Assembly: GCA_017795105.1 (NCBI GenBank)
Contig: CP051247.1
Location: 62,001-126,000 of the forward strand
DNA: 64,000 nt
DNA from: Planctomycetaceae bacterium
GTDB lineage: Bacteria > Planctomycetota > Planctomycetia > Planctomycetales > Planctomycetaceae
Direction: 5' to 3'
The position numbers and the translations under genes were made by a program. Each line of letters begins with the position of its first letter. The first letter of the stretch is position 1. Positions 62,367-64,000 of this stretch are shown here, piece by piece. The notes under the pieces were generated by a model that had not been told where the DNA came from, ran no database searches, and was given only the letters and a program-made list of their open reading frames with translations.

Positions 62367-62583
62367 CGAAATCCATTCGGAAGCAACGGAAAGCAGAAGA
62401 CGTTCGCTCAGATTATAGACTCGGCCGGACATCCGCAAACCGGGCTGTAGCAAAACTCGCTACAGGCCAGATCCGGTTTCAGAGATATCGTCGAACGCTG
62501 CAGACATGGAAACTGATCAGGTCGAATGAAGAACAAGAGAACGGATCACCCGACATATGACCGGGTGATGTCATTGACTCCCG

Positions 62584-62796
62584 GTGTCATCCATTTTCGA
62601 GGAGCATTCTTATGACCAGCGTCTCGCATCCCGGGGAAAGTCCCAGAGGTATCGCCGAAGCTTCTTCCGGGTCATCGACCTTCCTTGTGATGTCGAGCAG
62701 GAAGCTGTCGCCGCGGAACTCAGGGACGGAGTACTCCACGTGACTCTTCCCAAGTCCGAGGAGGCGAAGGCTCATCGAATCTCCGTGAAAGGGTAA
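62584..62796 (+). pseudogene. Truncated small heat-shock protein (Hsp20) remnant
   Basis: Only the C-terminal half of an alpha-crystallin domain is present: RSFFRVIDLPCDVEQEAVAAELRDGVLHVTLPKSEEAKAHRISVKG. A full Hsp20 is about 140-150 residues. Upstream sequence in this frame does not resemble the N-terminal half, and I found no obvious frameshift partner. Probably a decayed gene; a functional short peptide cannot be excluded. Confidence 0.7.
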
Positions 62797-62958
62797 GCGA
62801 ATCTCGAAGACAAAGGGCTCGGCTCCGAATGGAGGAATCCGTTCCGAGTCTGTCCTGCGGGTTCAGATCCTCCAGTGTGGTCTGGCCGGGCCCTTTGCTT
62901 TTCCTTTTGTTGCAAGTCTCTACTGTTCAACAGGAACTCAGCGACAAGGCCGCCTCTC

Positions 62959-63708
62959 ATGTCTACCGAAATCAGCCTGACCGATCTCCGTCGACTGGCA
63001 GCCGTTTGCGAGCTGCCAGCGATCACAATCTACCTGCCCGGACCGGGGCGTCTTCGCGACGGCGAGCAGGTTCGTTCGCGGTTTCGCGAATTGCTTGAAC
63101 AGGCCGAACGCACTGTCAAAACCTGGTGGACAGACGCGGTACGCGCAAGGCATTTGCTCGCTCCCGCACTCGCTTTGCTGGAGGGCACAACACTGGATGA
63201 ACTTGGAAGCTCGACGTTGGCCTGTTTCATGACATCACGAGGAATGAAGTGTCTCCGACTGCCGGCGCTGTTGCACGAGCTGGTCTATATTGGCCCGCAT
63301 CTTCATTTAACTCCTTTATTGCCTTTTATCGATGCGGCCGCTCCTGACGGTTTCGACGGCAGGACGGAGCGGGCCGACGACTACCTTCGATGTACGGAAA
63401 TGGATCGCATCTTTTCCGCGGTTCACAACGACCGCGTCGAGCTTCTCGGTTTCGTCCCCGATCGGGAATTGTGGGGAACCTACGGTGAAAGCGGCGATGC
63501 CGCGAACCTGCATCCCAGCCGACAGGATGATGACGAATGCCTGATCAATCTGCTCTTCATACTCGCCATACTTCGCGGAACTCCCTGGATCGTTCTTCCA
63601 GACCAGAATGACTCGACTCCCTTTTCAGTCATGGCCTGGTTGAAACCCGCTCCGAACGAGCGACACTCATCGCGTCAACCAGAGGTTGCATCTTCCGCCA
63701 GCTTGTGA
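62959..63708 (+). CDS. Short bacterial eRF1-family (baeRF-like) protein
   Basis: 249 residues from ATG 62959 (AAGG upstream). The N-terminus PAITIYLPGPGRLRDGEQVRSRFRELLEQAERTV matches the start of baeRF proteins, which have an archaeo-eukaryotic release-factor fold and are thought to act in ribosome or stress responses. Residues ~155-235 (FSAVHNDRVELLGFVPDRELWG, LINLLFILAILRGTPWIVLPDQ) keep part of the C-terminal domain. It is shorter than the usual ~370 residues, so one domain is reduced. Family call is moderate. Confidence 0.62.
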   Translation: MSTEISLTDLRRLAAVCELPAITIYLPGPGRLRDGEQVRSRFRELLEQAERTVKTWWTDAVRARHLLAPALALLEGTTLDELGSSTLACFMTSRGMKCLRLPALLHELVYIGPHLHLTPLLPFIDAAAPDGFDGRTERADDYLRCTEMDRIFSAVHNDRVELLGFVPDRELWGTYGESGDAANLHPSRQDDDECLINLLFILAILRGTPWIVLPDQNDSTPFSVMAWLKPAPNERHSSRQPEVASSASL

Positions 63709-63817
63709 TCGAACAGCGTCCTGCGATGTCCCTGCGCTCCTGCTCCCGCCAGAATTTGCTATCGTAGACCGAGCCACAATCCATCGCGTATCGCTTCGAC
63801 AGCGTTCACAAGCAGGG

Positions 63818-64000
63818 ATGCGACTCTCACCAATGTCCGCCGAAAGGTCACCCAGACGGATTGTCCCATGGATCGGGCGAATTGGTGCGGCTGCCGTGTT
63901 CTGCTGGGGAGGGGCAGGGGGATTCCACCTTCTGGGACTTCCCGTCGAGCAGCAGATCAGCTGTACGATGATGCTGGCGGCGGCTCTGATGTGGATGACG
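63818..64000 (+). CDS. Probable DASS/SLC13 anion transporter, 5' part only
   Basis: An open frame from ATG 63818 (or 63833) to the right edge. The sequence RRIVPWIGRIGAAAVFCWGGAGGFHLLGLPVEQQISCTMMLAAALMWMT resembles the first helices of DASS transporters (short leader, then Leu-Gly-Leu-Pro and a W-M-T end). The rest is outside the window, so the call is tentative. Confidence 0.5.
   Translation, partial: MRLSPMSAERSPRRIVPWIGRIGAAAVFCWGGAGGFHLLGLPVEQQISCTMMLAAALMWMT

Overview
The window comes from a planctomycete (Planctomycetota, probably Planctomycetaceae). The signs are four PSCyt1/DUF1549/DUF1553-type proteins, three DUF1501 partners, three sulfatases, a DUF1559 pilin-like protein, a PVC-type dehydrogenase/cytochrome fusion and a bacterial eRF1-family protein. 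GC content is moderate to high. No rRNA, CRISPR array or transposase was seen.

Layout. 1-38.8 kb is exported catabolic and redox inventory: cytochrome-like DUF1549/DUF1553 proteins with DUF1501 partners, sulfatases (one fused to a dehydrogenase-cytochrome tail), a DMFase-like protein, an esterase-like hydrolase, cardiolipin synthase, a DUF4091 glycoside-hydrolase-like protein, a ceramidase-like protein, a thioredoxin/PDZ protein, an enolase-superfamily enzyme and an SLC13-type permease with a sulfatase next to it. An ArsR/rhodanese pair closes this part. 39.0-43.7 kb is a tight five-gene operon (gntR, Gfo/Idh/MocA oxidoreductase, sugar-phosphate isomerase/epimerase-like, ROK kinase, deoC) for an unidentified carbohydrate, ended by an intrinsic terminator.

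44.0-49.7 kb is the most unusual part. Six tRNA genes (Glu, Pro, Lys, Gly, Gln and an odd Leu) precede a protein of unknown function. Then come tRNA-Trp, a small protein resembling the cyclic-phosphate-processing receiver (cREC) of RNA-repair systems, tRNA-Arg and a REPIN-like inverted repeat. Five tandem structured RNA units (A-E, 47434-48048) follow, and immediately after them a TROVE/Ro60-type protein (Rsr). I deduced units A-E by hand. Each has an outer helix P1 ending CGAC/GTC, an asymmetric internal loop (5' TG..., 3' ...CTTC) and a second helix P2. The helix sequences differ between units but base pairing is kept, which is covariation. Units B and C enclose a tRNA-like fold opened at the anticodon and closed at the acceptor end, that is, a circularly permuted tRNA module as in YrlA-type bacterial Y RNAs. 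I read this as a Ro60/Y-RNA array combined with a tRNA array and an RNA-repair factor.

49.9-51.4 kb encodes two low-complexity exported proteins, one extremely rich in Tyr/Asp/Trp. 52.0-56.3 kb is another DUF1549/DUF1553-DUF1501 pair. 56.5-63.7 kb looks like a stress or gas/redox module: permease, tandem universal stress protein, cytochrome c'-like and hemerythrin-like proteins, a NarL-type two-component pair, an Hsp20 remnant and a short baeRF-like protein. The right edge cuts a probable anion transporter gene.
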